64,000 nucleotides of DNA from NCBI GenBank assembly GCA_000299095.1, contig CP003809.1:1050001-1114000 (forward strand), written 5' to 3'. A program made the translations under genes and the position numbers. Below, piece by piece: positions 46,978 through 55,999 of the stretch. The DNA is from an alpha proteobacterium HIMB5 (lineage in GTDB: Bacteria > Pseudomonadota > Alphaproteobacteria > Pelagibacterales > Pelagibacteraceae). How positions within the stretch are numbered: position 1 is the first letter of the stretch; each line of letters opens with the position of its first letter. Under the pieces are notes generated by a model. It saw only the letters and a list, made by a program, of their open reading frames with translations, was not told the DNA's origin and searched no databases.

Positions 46978-49098
46978 ATGTCTGAATCAGAATTGAATGA
47001 ATTTATTAAGTCTTTAAAGATAAGTTATCATTCTGGACACGGTGATAAACTTTATAAAGATTTTTATTCTCCATTACTACTACATACTAAACTTTACATC
47101 AGAGAAACTGGTGATTTTACAACAAATGTAATATTTGATTGGGGAGAAGGTTTGGCTAATGCTCTGGAAAAAAAACCTGGTGAGTGTTTAATTAAACTAA
47201 TTGCCAATCCTAAATTACAAGAAAATGATAGGAATGTTTTATTAGAAGTTTTAGAAAATAAAAACAATAAAGATTATCTTAATAAATTAACAAATTTTGT
47301 TAATAACGTCACTGAGAAAACAATTGAAAGATCTTTTGAAGAAGCAAAAGCAGATGTTCATAAAGAAATTAAACTAAAAATTTTTTCTTATTTAATTGCT
47401 AATAATATTTTAATTTTGAAATTTGGAGAGCCTAATCATGTGCCCAATGCTAATGTTTTTCATCCTAAATCAGGAGTCTTTTATTTTAGTAATGACACAA
47501 AAGTAGGTTTCATAGGTGGGTCTAATGAAACTCATGGTGGATACGTAACCAATATTGAATACATTCATGTTTACAATAATTTAAATGGAGAGAATTATCA
47601 TATTAAAGATATTGAGGAAAAATTTAAAATTGCCTGGGAAGGTAAAGCTGAAGGGTTTAAAACTATTAGTTTAAAGAAAGAATTTCTAAAAAAAATTGAA
47701 ACATATGCTCCATCTTTAAAAAAACTTAAAGAAGATATTAGAAAATATAATCAAGAACACAAAAAAACACTAGGTGAAAATATTTCAGACGAAAATAAAA
47801 GAAAACTGAATGATTTGGCTAACAAATTAAAAACAAGCGAATCTGATCTCGATACAAAAAAAGTAAATTATCTAGATATTACTGAAAAAAAATGGGAGTT
47901 CCAAAAACAAGCAAGAGAAAAATTTATTGAAAAAAAATCAGGAATTTTGGAAATGGCAACTGGTACGGGTAAAACAAGAACAGCACTTTCAATTATAACT
48001 CAATTATTGAAAGATAAAAAAATAAATAAAATTATAATTCAAATAGAAAAAAATGATCTTCAAGATCAGTGGGAGGAGAATATTAAAGAATGGTTAAAAT
48101 CTGAAACATATACTGAAGTAAACTTTTTAAAATATACTTCAAGTACTAATCAATTAAGTGAGTTTCTATTAAACTTTAATGATGATGCAACTGATTTATT
48201 ATTAGTAAGCAAATTTAATTTACCCAGTCTACTTAACAAAATACAGAAATATAACTTAAAAAAAACTTTTATACTTCATGATGAAGTTCATGGTTTATTT
48301 ACAGATAAAATCAAAAATGAAATCATCGGTAAACAAATTGATATAGGGTACAAATTAGGATTAACAGCAACGATTGAGGACAAGTTTAATAAATCACGGA
48401 CGGATACACTTTTTGATGAAATTGGTGAGATAATTTTTGAATATCCCCTCGAAAAGGCAATTGAAGATGGTGTCCTAGTTGAGTTTGATCTAATTCCATT
48501 AAACTATAAACTTTTAGAGGAAGATAAAAAAAAGATATCCGATATCTGGGCTATATTTAATTCTACAATTAATGAAGGTGGAAATCCTTTAAAAGCAGAA
48601 AAGGATAGAAATATCGCCATAGCAGGTGTAAAAAAAAATTGCTTAGACAAAGTTCGTGTTTTTGAAAATAATTTCAACTTATTAGAGAAACATCTTAATA
48701 GAAGTTTTATTTTTGCAGATGAAACAAAATACGTAAAAAAAATTCTTAATACATTAATTCATAAGAAAATTAATGTTAAAACACATATCGGAAATGACTC
48801 ATATGAAAATATAGAAAACTTTTCAAAAGGAAAAATTGATTGTTTATTGAATTGTGAAAAATTATCAGAAGGAATTGATGTTAAAAATGTAAATACAATT
48901 GTTTTGTTTGCTACACCACAAGGTATACAATTAATACAAAGGTTGGGAAGAGTATTAAGAACTGATAAAAAATATCCAGATAAAAAAGCTTGTGTTGTGG
49001 ATTTTTTTTTAGAACGAGATATGGAAAATGGAGAGGGATCTGATTATAATAGATATAAAATACTGCATAACCTCTCAAAAATAAAAAAAGTGAATTAA
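46978..49098 (+). CDS. PLD-like nuclease / DEVH superfamily 2 helicase, probable Dnd-linked restriction protein
   Basis: This 706-residue fusion carries an N-terminal phospholipase-D-type nuclease half-site: H162-P-K164 and then GGSN at 180-183. An SF2 helicase follows: Walker A MATGTGKT (326-333, K332), DEVH at 435-438, LTATI as motif III, and QRLGRVLR at 654-661 as motif VI. Related PLD-helicases occur beside dnd genes in other bacteria and are regarded there as restriction proteins. It starts a four-gene plus-strand unit converging on the dndBCDE operon. It probably acts on DNA lacking phosphorothioate; this is inference, since no dndFGH genes are seen. Confidence 0.85.
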   Translation: MSESELNEFIKSLKISYHSGHGDKLYKDFYSPLLLHTKLYIRETGDFTTNVIFDWGEGLANALEKKPGECLIKLIANPKLQENDRNVLLEVLENKNNKDYLNKLTNFVNNVTEKTIERSFEEAKADVHKEIKLKIFSYLIANNILILKFGEPNHVPNANVFHPKSGVFYFSNDTKVGFIGGSNETHGGYVTNIEYIHVYNNLNGENYHIKDIEEKFKIAWEGKAEGFKTISLKKEFLKKIETYAPSLKKLKEDIRKYNQEHKKTLGENISDENKRKLNDLANKLKTSESDLDTKKVNYLDITEKKWEFQKQAREKFIEKKSGILEMATGTGKTRTALSIITQLLKDKKINKIIIQIEKNDLQDQWEENIKEWLKSETYTEVNFLKYTSSTNQLSEFLLNFNDDATDLLLVSKFNLPSLLNKIQKYNLKKTFILHDEVHGLFTDKIKNEIIGKQIDIGYKLGLTATIEDKFNKSRTDTLFDEIGEIIFEYPLEKAIEDGVLVEFDLIPLNYKLLEEDKKKISDIWAIFNSTINEGGNPLKAEKDRNIAIAGVKKNCLDKVRVFENNFNLLEKHLNRSFIFADETKYVKKILNTLIHKKINVKTHIGNDSYENIENFSKGKIDCLLNCEKLSEGIDVKNVNTIVLFATPQGIQLIQRLGRVLRTDKKYPDKKACVVDFFLERDMENGEGSDYNRYKILHNLSKIKKVN

Positions 49099-49271
49099 TG
49101 TCTATAGATAATAATATTTTAGAAATTTTAAAAGATGTTTGCAAAAATCATAACATATCAAAGAGTGCTCAAAAAAGATTGTTAGAAATTTTAGATAAAT
49201 GGGATGCTGGACAAGAAATTGAAAAGGAAATCAAAGATTTGATTGAAAAGGATAATCTAAATGGAAGTTAA
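49098..49271 (+). CDS. Small 57-residue protein between helicase and ATPase genes
   Basis: The frame starts at an ATG overlapping the helicase stop (TAATG at 49096-49100). It runs 57 codons to a TAA that lies 11 bases inside the next gene. Both overlaps and the helical, charged product (LEILKDVCKN, RLLEILDKWDAGQEIEKEI) look like a real, translationally coupled small gene. I do not recognise it. It could be an adaptor or inhibitor for one of its large neighbours. It fills a gap that would otherwise be empty in a genome with almost no gaps. Confidence 0.65.
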   Translation: MSIDNNILEILKDVCKNHNISKSAQKRLLEILDKWDAGQEIEKEIKDLIEKDNLNGS

Positions 49272-51216
49272 AATTTTAGGTTGGGAAACAAAAGGTTTAA
49301 AAATTCCTGACTGGGAAATAAATTTAGATAAATCGCAAGGTAAAAAAATTTCAATTATAATGATGCCTAGCGGTACAGGAAAAACGACTACACTTAATTT
49401 GCTAAGATACTCATTCTTTGATTACTCTAAAATAATTCCAAAAAAAGATATAGAAAAATTATTTAATCCTGAAACAAAAAATCAAAATGGAGAATTTAAT
49501 CTATTTTTACTTATAAATAATGAAAAATATAAAATTTCAACAAAATTTAATTTTAAAGAAAAAAACATTTCTTATGTAACTACAGATCCAGTTGAAGGAA
49601 CGAAGGATGGATTAAATTTACCCGAGGAACTTAAAAAATATATAGATAGAGAATATATTGAAAAAACTTTTTTTGATTTAGAGTTGGTAAATTTATTATT
49701 TGAAAGTTCAGAGGCAATAAATTCAATTACAAAGTTGTACAAATTATATTATTTTGACTCAATAAATAAACACTTGGAGAGTTATTTAGACCAGAAACAA
49801 GCAGAAAGTTCAGTTGGAAAAATAAGTAAGAAAAAATTCAATGAACTCTTATTAAAAAAAGAAAAACTAATAAAACAAAAAAAATTACTTACAGAAAAAT
49901 TTAATGAAAATGAAAAAAAATTTCTTAGTTTAAAAAATGAAAAACAAAAATTAGAAAAACAAAAAAAAGAAATTGAACAAAGTAAATCAACAATAAAAAA
50001 GCAAATAGAAGATACAAGAAATAAAATTTCTCTAGCAAAAAATAATTTACAAGAATCCTTTAAAGATTTTTATAAAAAACTTAAAAATCCAATTTTGATT
50101 AATAGCAAAATAAAAGATCAATTAATCAATTTTGAAAAAAATTTGAATGAATTGCAGATACCAGAAAGTGTCGGAAAAGAATTTTTTGATGATTTAGTCA
50201 AATCTCAAAAATGCTTGTGTGGACATGATATGACTGATGAAATGAGAAAACAAATTGAAATTAATAAAAATAATATCCTTTCAAATGATACATGGTTAAT
50301 CCTGAGTGTATTAAAAGCTAAAATAAATCATAATGCAGAAGATTCTGTTTACAATATGGAAGAAAGTTTAAGTTTGATTGCAAAAAGAAAAAGGGATTTA
50401 AGTATTGAGGAAAGAAAAGAAAAAGAAATTGTCGATGAAATTGATGACGAAAAATATAAGAATATATTAACTAGAATAAATAAAATTGAACCTGATTTAG
50501 AAAATTTAGAAAAATTTTTTAAAGATTATAACGAGGCGCCTTCTGTAAATGATACTCCTGACTCTTTAAGTATAAAAAAAATTGATAATCTTCTAGAAAT
50601 AACTCAAAAAGAAATAGATGAAGCTACAGAAACAAAAGATACAAGTGAAAAAATTAAAACTATCAAATTAATTTTAGATAATGCAAAAGAAAAATCTCTT
50701 AAATTTATTATTGATGATTTGATAAAGAAAATTAATAAAGAAATACCAAGAGTAATGCCTCTCGAAAAAATATTGGTAAAAGATATAAAAGATAGGATTA
50801 TATTGGAAGGTCAAGAAAGTGCAGCACAAGGTCAATTAGCAAGAATTGGATATCTTTTTTTAATTACATTATTAAATCGACCAAATCTAAATTTTCCATT
50901 TGTTGTTGACAGTCCAGTAACTGCAATGGATGATATAAGCAGGAAACAAATTGCAATAACAATTGCGAAGGAGCTAAATAATCAATATTGCGCTTTTGTG
51001 CTACCGACTGAAAGGCCTGAATTTGTTGATGTTTTAGAAGAATACTCTGATGGAAAAATTAATCATATAGTTGCATTTAACACTTCCGATAGTGACTCGC
51101 AGATTTTGGTCGAACATGCCAAAAAAAATGGAATAAATACTGACCAATTTAAAAATGGGATTGTTGCTTATGACAAAAAATATTTTTGGAATTTTAAGGG
51201 TAATTTAGAAGAGTAA
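49261..51216 (+). CDS. SMC/Rad50-like ATPase, Dnd-linked
   Basis: This 651-residue ABC-type ATPase has Walker A PSGTGKTT at residues 36-43 and a long coiled coil. A central hook with C318-L-C320-G (a CxC zinc motif) follows. The second coil leads to a signature-like SAAQGQLARIGYLF and Walker B VVDSPVTAMDD around D550. The layout resembles Rad50 and DndD but it is not DndD, which is encoded separately at 54032. It likely acts with the PLD-helicase as a DNA-sensing motor. It overlaps the 57-residue ORF by 11 bases and is followed 1 base later by the next gene. Confidence 0.85.
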   Translation: MEVKILGWETKGLKIPDWEINLDKSQGKKISIIMMPSGTGKTTTLNLLRYSFFDYSKIIPKKDIEKLFNPETKNQNGEFNLFLLINNEKYKISTKFNFKEKNISYVTTDPVEGTKDGLNLPEELKKYIDREYIEKTFFDLELVNLLFESSEAINSITKLYKLYYFDSINKHLESYLDQKQAESSVGKISKKKFNELLLKKEKLIKQKKLLTEKFNENEKKFLSLKNEKQKLEKQKKEIEQSKSTIKKQIEDTRNKISLAKNNLQESFKDFYKKLKNPILINSKIKDQLINFEKNLNELQIPESVGKEFFDDLVKSQKCLCGHDMTDEMRKQIEINKNNILSNDTWLILSVLKAKINHNAEDSVYNMEESLSLIAKRKRDLSIEERKEKEIVDEIDDEKYKNILTRINKIEPDLENLEKFFKDYNEAPSVNDTPDSLSIKKIDNLLEITQKEIDEATETKDTSEKIKTIKLILDNAKEKSLKFIIDDLIKKINKEIPRVMPLEKILVKDIKDRIILEGQESAAQGQLARIGYLFLITLLNRPNLNFPFVVDSPVTAMDDISRKQIAITIAKELNNQYCAFVLPTERPEFVDVLEEYSDGKINHIVAFNTSDSDSQILVEHAKKNGINTDQFKNGIVAYDKKYFWNFKGNLEE

Positions 51217-51217
51217 A

Positions 51218-51730
51218 ATGGATCGATTTAAATATCTTAAAGGGTTTAAGGATGATGAAAAATTCATTGGTATGAAAGATATTTATGATGAATTTAAATT
51301 CAATAAAAATAGTCCTACAAAAGTATTTAGTCCAATAGAAGATATCATGGACATTTTTTATATTTCTTTATTAATTGGTTTAACAAAAAATAAAAAAGTA
51401 AATTTTAATGATGCAAATTATATAAAAGGAGATATGACACCTAATTGGACAGGTGGTCTAAATCAAACAAAAGAATTAATTATTTCTCTGTACGTATCTC
51501 AAATAATTAAAGAAAAAGATCCAAACTATAATGATAAAGAACAAATACAATTTACATTAAACTCTAAATTGGGAACAAATCCGACTAGATCTTTAAGTGA
51601 TGAGGGTATGAACGATATACACAACTATGCTTTTGGTGGTTACATTGAATTAATGAAACAGCTTGGAAATAAAAAACCTAATGATTTATTGAGTCTTTTT
51701 TCAGATATTAATGAATTGTTGACTAACTGA
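51218..51730 (+). CDS. Unknown 170-residue protein, last gene of the helicase-ATPase unit
   Basis: I do not recognise this protein. It is soluble and probably mostly helical. A hydrophobic stretch around residues 45-58 (IMDIFYISLLIGLTK), a GDMTPNWTGG segment near 70 and an FGGYIELMKQLG segment near 140 look like conserved blocks. It starts one base after the ATPase stop, so it is co-translated. Its end overlaps the convergent alphaCTD-sigma4 gene by 8 bases. Small proteins accompany many dnd loci, but I cannot match this one to a named family. Confidence 0.75.
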   Translation: MDRFKYLKGFKDDEKFIGMKDIYDEFKFNKNSPTKVFSPIEDIMDIFYISLLIGLTKNKKVNFNDANYIKGDMTPNWTGGLNQTKELIISLYVSQIIKEKDPNYNDKEQIQFTLNSKLGTNPTRSLSDEGMNDIHNYAFGGYIELMKQLGNKKPNDLLSLFSDINELLTN

Positions 51731-53648
51731 TAATTGGAAACACTTTTCCTTCATGAAAAATCCCTTTCATTTGATTGTCTATTTCTACTAAAGTTTTTGG
51801 ATAAGCTAAAGTTTTGAGATAAGAGTTGTTATTATAAATTTCAACATAAACTTGATTTTGATTTTTGATATAAGCACATTTTTCTATTTTAAAATTAGCC
51901 GTCATTAAATCAATTTTAGTTGTCTCCTTAACTTTATCTAATTTTATCCCACTTAAAATGTATGTAGCTTTATCTATTCTTTGGAATAAAACAGAAAACT
52001 GCATAATCATATTAAGCGAAGCTTCAGAAACATTATTTAAGCTTGATAGATATCTTAAATCTTTCCAATCTAAAATTGGTCCATAAAAATTAAATATTTC
52101 AATCATTTTTTGTTCATTTGGAGCTACAATATTACCTTTATATCCCTCATAATTTGATAATTTAGAATTTGGGGATAAAAATTTTATTTCATCTTTATAA
52201 ACTTCACATTCAAAACAAATTTCACAAAATATATTAAAAATTTTTTTATCATAATTAACATCTTCTAATCGATGATAATTTTTAATTTTTTCAAATAAAC
52301 TGGTAAGATTTATTTTATCAGTTGCTAATGCTGCTTTAGAAACTAAATTAGATAAACGATTTCTCGTAGAATAAAAAGTAAACCATTCTTCTTGATCATC
52401 TAACCAAGAGAATAATGGCATAGTTTGAACAAACTTTTTTACAGATTCTTTTTTAATATTATTAAAATTTACTTCTTTAAATTTCATACATTCTGACAAT
52501 GACATCAATCCTGAATTTGATATTCTTTTTCTTACATTTTTCATCACTTCTCTAAACGCATTATCAATTGAAGATTTTGAAATAACTTTAATATTATTAA
52601 TTTTTGAAACATAAAAATCTTGCTTAAAACTAAAACTTTCATAAAAATCTTGAAGACCTTTAAAATCCCACTCTAGTTCAGTGAGACCTTTTTCCTTTAA
52701 TATTTTATTCAATTCAATTTCAGTAATTGGTAACGATTGATCTAAAATTTCAAAAATTTTGTCTAATATTGGGGTAATTGGTTTTAATATTTTAAGTTTC
52801 CTTAAGCCATATTGTTGGTTTTGCCGGATTCTTTCTCTAGTGACATTGTATTTTTGGCCAATGATTTCAAGGGTTTTTGCAGGTGAACCGTCTAATCCAA
52901 ATCTACTATTTAATACATCGATCACTCTCTCTTTAATCTGTGGATCTTTTTTTGTAAGACCCATAGATTCATTTAATATTCTCTGCAGCTCAATTTCTAA
53001 CAATTTATCTTGGTTTAGTAATTCTTGCCTAGAATTGTCAGATATCTCATCTCTTAGATCTTTTCTTAAATTCAATATAATATTTTTATCCCAAGGTTCT
53101 AGAACATCTCCAAACTTTAAATCCAATTTGTTAATATATTCCTCTATTTCTAAAATAGATTTATAGCCTAAAGCATTTATTCTAAATAATTCTTCTCTAT
53201 TAACTTTAAGAATGTCTCCAATATAAAAACAGTTTAGATTTCGAAGAGCATTTTTTGATCTTTGAGATAACGACGTTTCATCAAAGTCTTTAATCAATTC
53301 TAAAACTTTTTCTTTAGAAAGTTCAATTAGATTTTCTTTTTCATCAATCTTTTGTGTAATAACAGTTTTTTCATCATCTAGTTTTATTTCCATTCCTAAA
53401 TATAAAGAATGATGATCTAAAATATTTTTTAACTCATCTATTGTAGTTCTTCCCATTTTCGGAAATCTTCTTAAATCATGTTCTGTATATGCTACTAGAT
53501 CTCCTAATGTTGTAATGCCTTGGTCTGTTAATGAATTTCTAGCACGTACAGATAATTCAAGATCATTTAAATTAATTAATAATTGATTTTTTATCTCATC
53601 ATGAGCAGTGTTTTCAGAATACTTTTTTTTTAAAAATATTTTGGTCAC
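51723..53648 (-). CDS. Protein with two RNA-polymerase alpha-CTD-like domains and a sigma-70 region 4, in the dnd operon
   Basis: This 641-residue protein starts at a GTG 6 bases after dndE. Residues 30-82 match the alpha subunit C-terminal domain closely, with R35 and N38 at the positions of E. coli alpha R265/N268 that contact UP DNA, and SLYLGM after it. Residues 125-172 form a second, weaker alpha-CTD-like HhH unit. Residues 238-290 match sigma-70 region 4, including the HTH TLEIIGQKYNVTRERIRQ and GLRKLK. The C-terminal 350 residues have no recognised domain. It has no alpha-NTD or sigma region 2, so it is not a polymerase subunit. A transcription regulator or a DNA sensor that copies polymerase contacts is inferred. 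Confidence 0.85.
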   Translation of the reverse strand: MTKIFLKKKYSENTAHDEIKNQLLINLNDLELSVRARNSLTDQGITTLGDLVAYTEHDLRRFPKMGRTTIDELKNILDHHSLYLGMEIKLDDEKTVITQKIDEKENLIELSKEKVLELIKDFDETSLSQRSKNALRNLNCFYIGDILKVNREELFRINALGYKSILEIEEYINKLDLKFGDVLEPWDKNIILNLRKDLRDEISDNSRQELLNQDKLLEIELQRILNESMGLTKKDPQIKERVIDVLNSRFGLDGSPAKTLEIIGQKYNVTRERIRQNQQYGLRKLKILKPITPILDKIFEILDQSLPITEIELNKILKEKGLTELEWDFKGLQDFYESFSFKQDFYVSKINNIKVISKSSIDNAFREVMKNVRKRISNSGLMSLSECMKFKEVNFNNIKKESVKKFVQTMPLFSWLDDQEEWFTFYSTRNRLSNLVSKAALATDKINLTSLFEKIKNYHRLEDVNYDKKIFNIFCEICFECEVYKDEIKFLSPNSKLSNYEGYKGNIVAPNEQKMIEIFNFYGPILDWKDLRYLSSLNNVSEASLNMIMQFSVLFQRIDKATYILSGIKLDKVKETTKIDLMTANFKIEKCAYIKNQNQVYVEIYNNNSYLKTLAYPKTLVEIDNQMKGIFHEGKVFPIIS

Positions 53649-53654
53649 AAATAT

Positions 53655-54032
53655 CTAGGATTTCATAAAATCAAAAAGAGGATTAATATTCTTTAATTTG
53701 TTTGTGTACATAATATTTACTCCTCTATTGATATGAGCATATAAATATTTACTAAGATTTCGTTTATTTACCTCTACTTTGAATTTGATTAAATTATTGA
53801 TTAATAATTGAGTATAAATGTCTCTGTTTTTTCCTACAAAAACTTCATAGTCTATTTCTACTCCATCTAATGTCTCTTCAATTTCTCTTGGTAAGTTTTC
53901 TTGTTTAATAGATAAGCAAAAAGCCCAACGGCATAACACGTTCCATGTTTCAATACCTGTTAGTTGTTTAAGTCTACTTAAAGTATTTTTAACTCCAGCA
54001 GTTGTTCTGACTGTATCTAATTTAACTTCCAT
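53655..54032 (-). CDS. dndE: DNA sulfur modification protein DndE
   Basis: DndE (125 residues) binds nicked DNA as a tetramer and is required for phosphorothioate modification. The N-terminal half shows the family pattern with VRTTAGVKNTLSRLKQLTGI and WNVLCRWAFCLSI. A basic C-terminal half follows (INNLIKFKVEVNKRNLSKYL). Its ATG overlaps the dndD stop (TAATG). Short length and order B-C-D-E support the call. Confidence 0.92.
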   Translation of the reverse strand: MEVKLDTVRTTAGVKNTLSRLKQLTGIETWNVLCRWAFCLSIKQENLPREIEETLDGVEIDYEVFVGKNRDIYTQLLINNLIKFKVEVNKRNLSKYLYAHINRGVNIMYTNKLKNINPLFDFMKS

Positions 54033-55999
54033 TAGAAAAAATATCCTTCCTCAATTTTACTACCATTTAGTTTTTCATCATATTCAATTTTATATGACCT
54101 TGATAAATAGGGAGCCATATATTTATGATATTTTTTATTAATCTCTTCATCTGTTGAGAGTAAGATCACCTGCTTAGAAGCAGTTGGAAAATATTTTTCA
54201 ACTAAGTTTAATCTGTGATCACTATCTAATCTTCCTAAAGGTGTATCAATTATAGTGGGTGCAGCTGAATTAGAAGCTTTAGCAAGACCCCATAATATTG
54301 CTACTGCCAATAACTGTCTTTCACCTGCAGATAAATCTTCTGTATCAATCTCATTATTTTTTTGGTCTTTAATAAACAAATCAAAATTAATAGTGTCTAT
54401 TTTAATAGATTTTATAAAATGTTTTTTTCTATGAAGAGTTTTAAAGCAATCCAAAATTAATTTTTCTAATCTCTTAATATGATAGTCTAGTGCTTTAACG
54501 TGAAATGAGCTTAATATATCTTTCACTTTAATAGAATAATCTATAAATCGTTTTGTATCTAAGTTTGCTAAATCTTGACTACTTTTCTTTTCGTATTCTT
54601 GCTTTAGTTCGGTAGAAAGTTTTAAAACAGGTCCATTAGATTTTTGTCTCTCACTATTTAAAACGTTTATTTTAGTCTTTAGTTCAATTTCCTCTGTAGA
54701 TAATTTTTTTTGCTTTTCTATAAGTGGCTTGATCTCATCTGTTGTTGGAATCTTATTAATTAATTGGCTTATTTTCTCAAATTCTTCCTCAAATTTACCT
54801 TTAGATTTAATTAGTTTCTGAGCATCTCTGTTAATTTTATCTAACCCTTCATCTACTAAAAAGTTGATCTGATTAAAATTTAAATTTTTTAAAATAAATT
54901 CACTATCAAACTTTTCATTAGATTGACTGGATTTTTTCTCTTTTATAAATTCTCCTAATTTCTCCAAGTATTCTTTGTCAGAACAATTCTTTTTTGAAAA
55001 ACTTTCAAATTCTTTTATTAAACTATTGATTTCTTTATTAAGATTTTCAGAAATTAAATTTTTATTGAGTTGTCTACTTTGGCCTAAAATTTCTTCCAAT
55101 TCTTTTTTAACGATCATCAATGGTGCATCTCCACCGGCAACTTCGATCAACTTATTATTTGCCTCTTCAATTTCATTATTGATGTCAGCCTGTTCTTTTT
55201 TGTATTCTTTTTCTTTCTCATAATAAGCTATTCCCTTTTGAGATAGGGTGATATCTGTTTGTCTTATGTCGTATTGAACTTTGGTTAACTGATCTTGAAT
55301 TTTAACTATTCTTTCATCAATACCTTTTATTTCATTTTGATGTTTTGAAATCTGTTCTTCAATTTCGTTAATTCTTACTTTTTCTTTTTCATCTTTAAGT
55401 TCTAAAGCTGATCTTCTTTGAAATTCTTCTACATCTAAATTTAATTGATCTACTATTTCTAAACCTAAAAGAGAATTAATTGCTTTTTTTAAAACTTGTT
55501 TTGATTGATCGAGATCTGCCAATTGTTCAATTTTCTCTCCATCAAAGAAAAATAAAGATGCTACACGAGATGGTAAAATTTGATCTACAAAGTTATCCCA
55601 ATCTTTAGTGATATCTTCATCATATTGGTCATCAATAAAAACAAAAAACTCTTCTTTCATCTTTTTACCAATTTGTTTCCAATTTCTGGATAATTTAAAC
55701 TTTTGCTTTTTACCTTTATACTTTCTACTAAAGGTTAATTCTATTTGAGCCCCTTCTTCAAAGTTTTGTTTATTTACATTTTTATTTAAAAAATTTTCAT
55801 AAGATAATTTTTGAGAATAGAAATAATTTGAAAACTTACCATAAAGAACAAAATCTATAGCTTGAAGAAATGTAGTTTTACCAGACCCATTTAATGCTCC
55901 AATTAAAATAACAGGTTTTTTTGATTTGGTAGACAAATCAAAGTTTTGCTTTCCAGAATAAACTCCAAAATTATTTATAACTAGATTTTCAAATATCAT
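54032..55999 (-). CDS. dndD: DNA sulfur modification protein DndD
   Basis: DndD is an SMC-like ATPase that opens or nicks DNA for sulfur insertion. The 655-residue protein has Walker A GALNGSGKTTF at residues 33-43 and a long coiled coil (about 190-500). The signature DLSAGERQLLAVAILWGL, Walker B PTIIDTPLGRLD and an H-loop-like VILLSTDEEI follow. It overlaps dndC by 4 bases and dndE by 1, so the four proteins are made together. Confidence 0.95.
   Translation of the reverse strand: MIFENLVINNFGVYSGKQNFDLSTKSKKPVILIGALNGSGKTTFLQAIDFVLYGKFSNYFYSQKLSYENFLNKNVNKQNFEEGAQIELTFSRKYKGKKQKFKLSRNWKQIGKKMKEEFFVFIDDQYDEDITKDWDNFVDQILPSRVASLFFFDGEKIEQLADLDQSKQVLKKAINSLLGLEIVDQLNLDVEEFQRRSALELKDEKEKVRINEIEEQISKHQNEIKGIDERIVKIQDQLTKVQYDIRQTDITLSQKGIAYYEKEKEYKKEQADINNEIEEANNKLIEVAGGDAPLMIVKKELEEILGQSRQLNKNLISENLNKEINSLIKEFESFSKKNCSDKEYLEKLGEFIKEKKSSQSNEKFDSEFILKNLNFNQINFLVDEGLDKINRDAQKLIKSKGKFEEEFEKISQLINKIPTTDEIKPLIEKQKKLSTEEIELKTKINVLNSERQKSNGPVLKLSTELKQEYEKKSSQDLANLDTKRFIDYSIKVKDILSSFHVKALDYHIKRLEKLILDCFKTLHRKKHFIKSIKIDTINFDLFIKDQKNNEIDTEDLSAGERQLLAVAILWGLAKASNSAAPTIIDTPLGRLDSDHRLNLVEKYFPTASKQVILLSTDEEINKKYHKYMAPYLSRSYKIEYDEKLNGSKIEEGYFF

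Noticed and set aside
46978..51730. Assignment of the plus-strand unit to DndFGH
   Set aside because: The domain make-up (PLD plus SF2 helicase, SMC-like ATPase, two small proteins) does not follow the DndF-DndG-DndH order I would expect, and I could not align the proteins.
51723..53648. Calling the alphaCTD-sigma4 protein an RNA polymerase subunit or sigma factor
   Set aside because: It has no alpha N-terminal dimer domain and no sigma region 2, so it cannot act as either alone.
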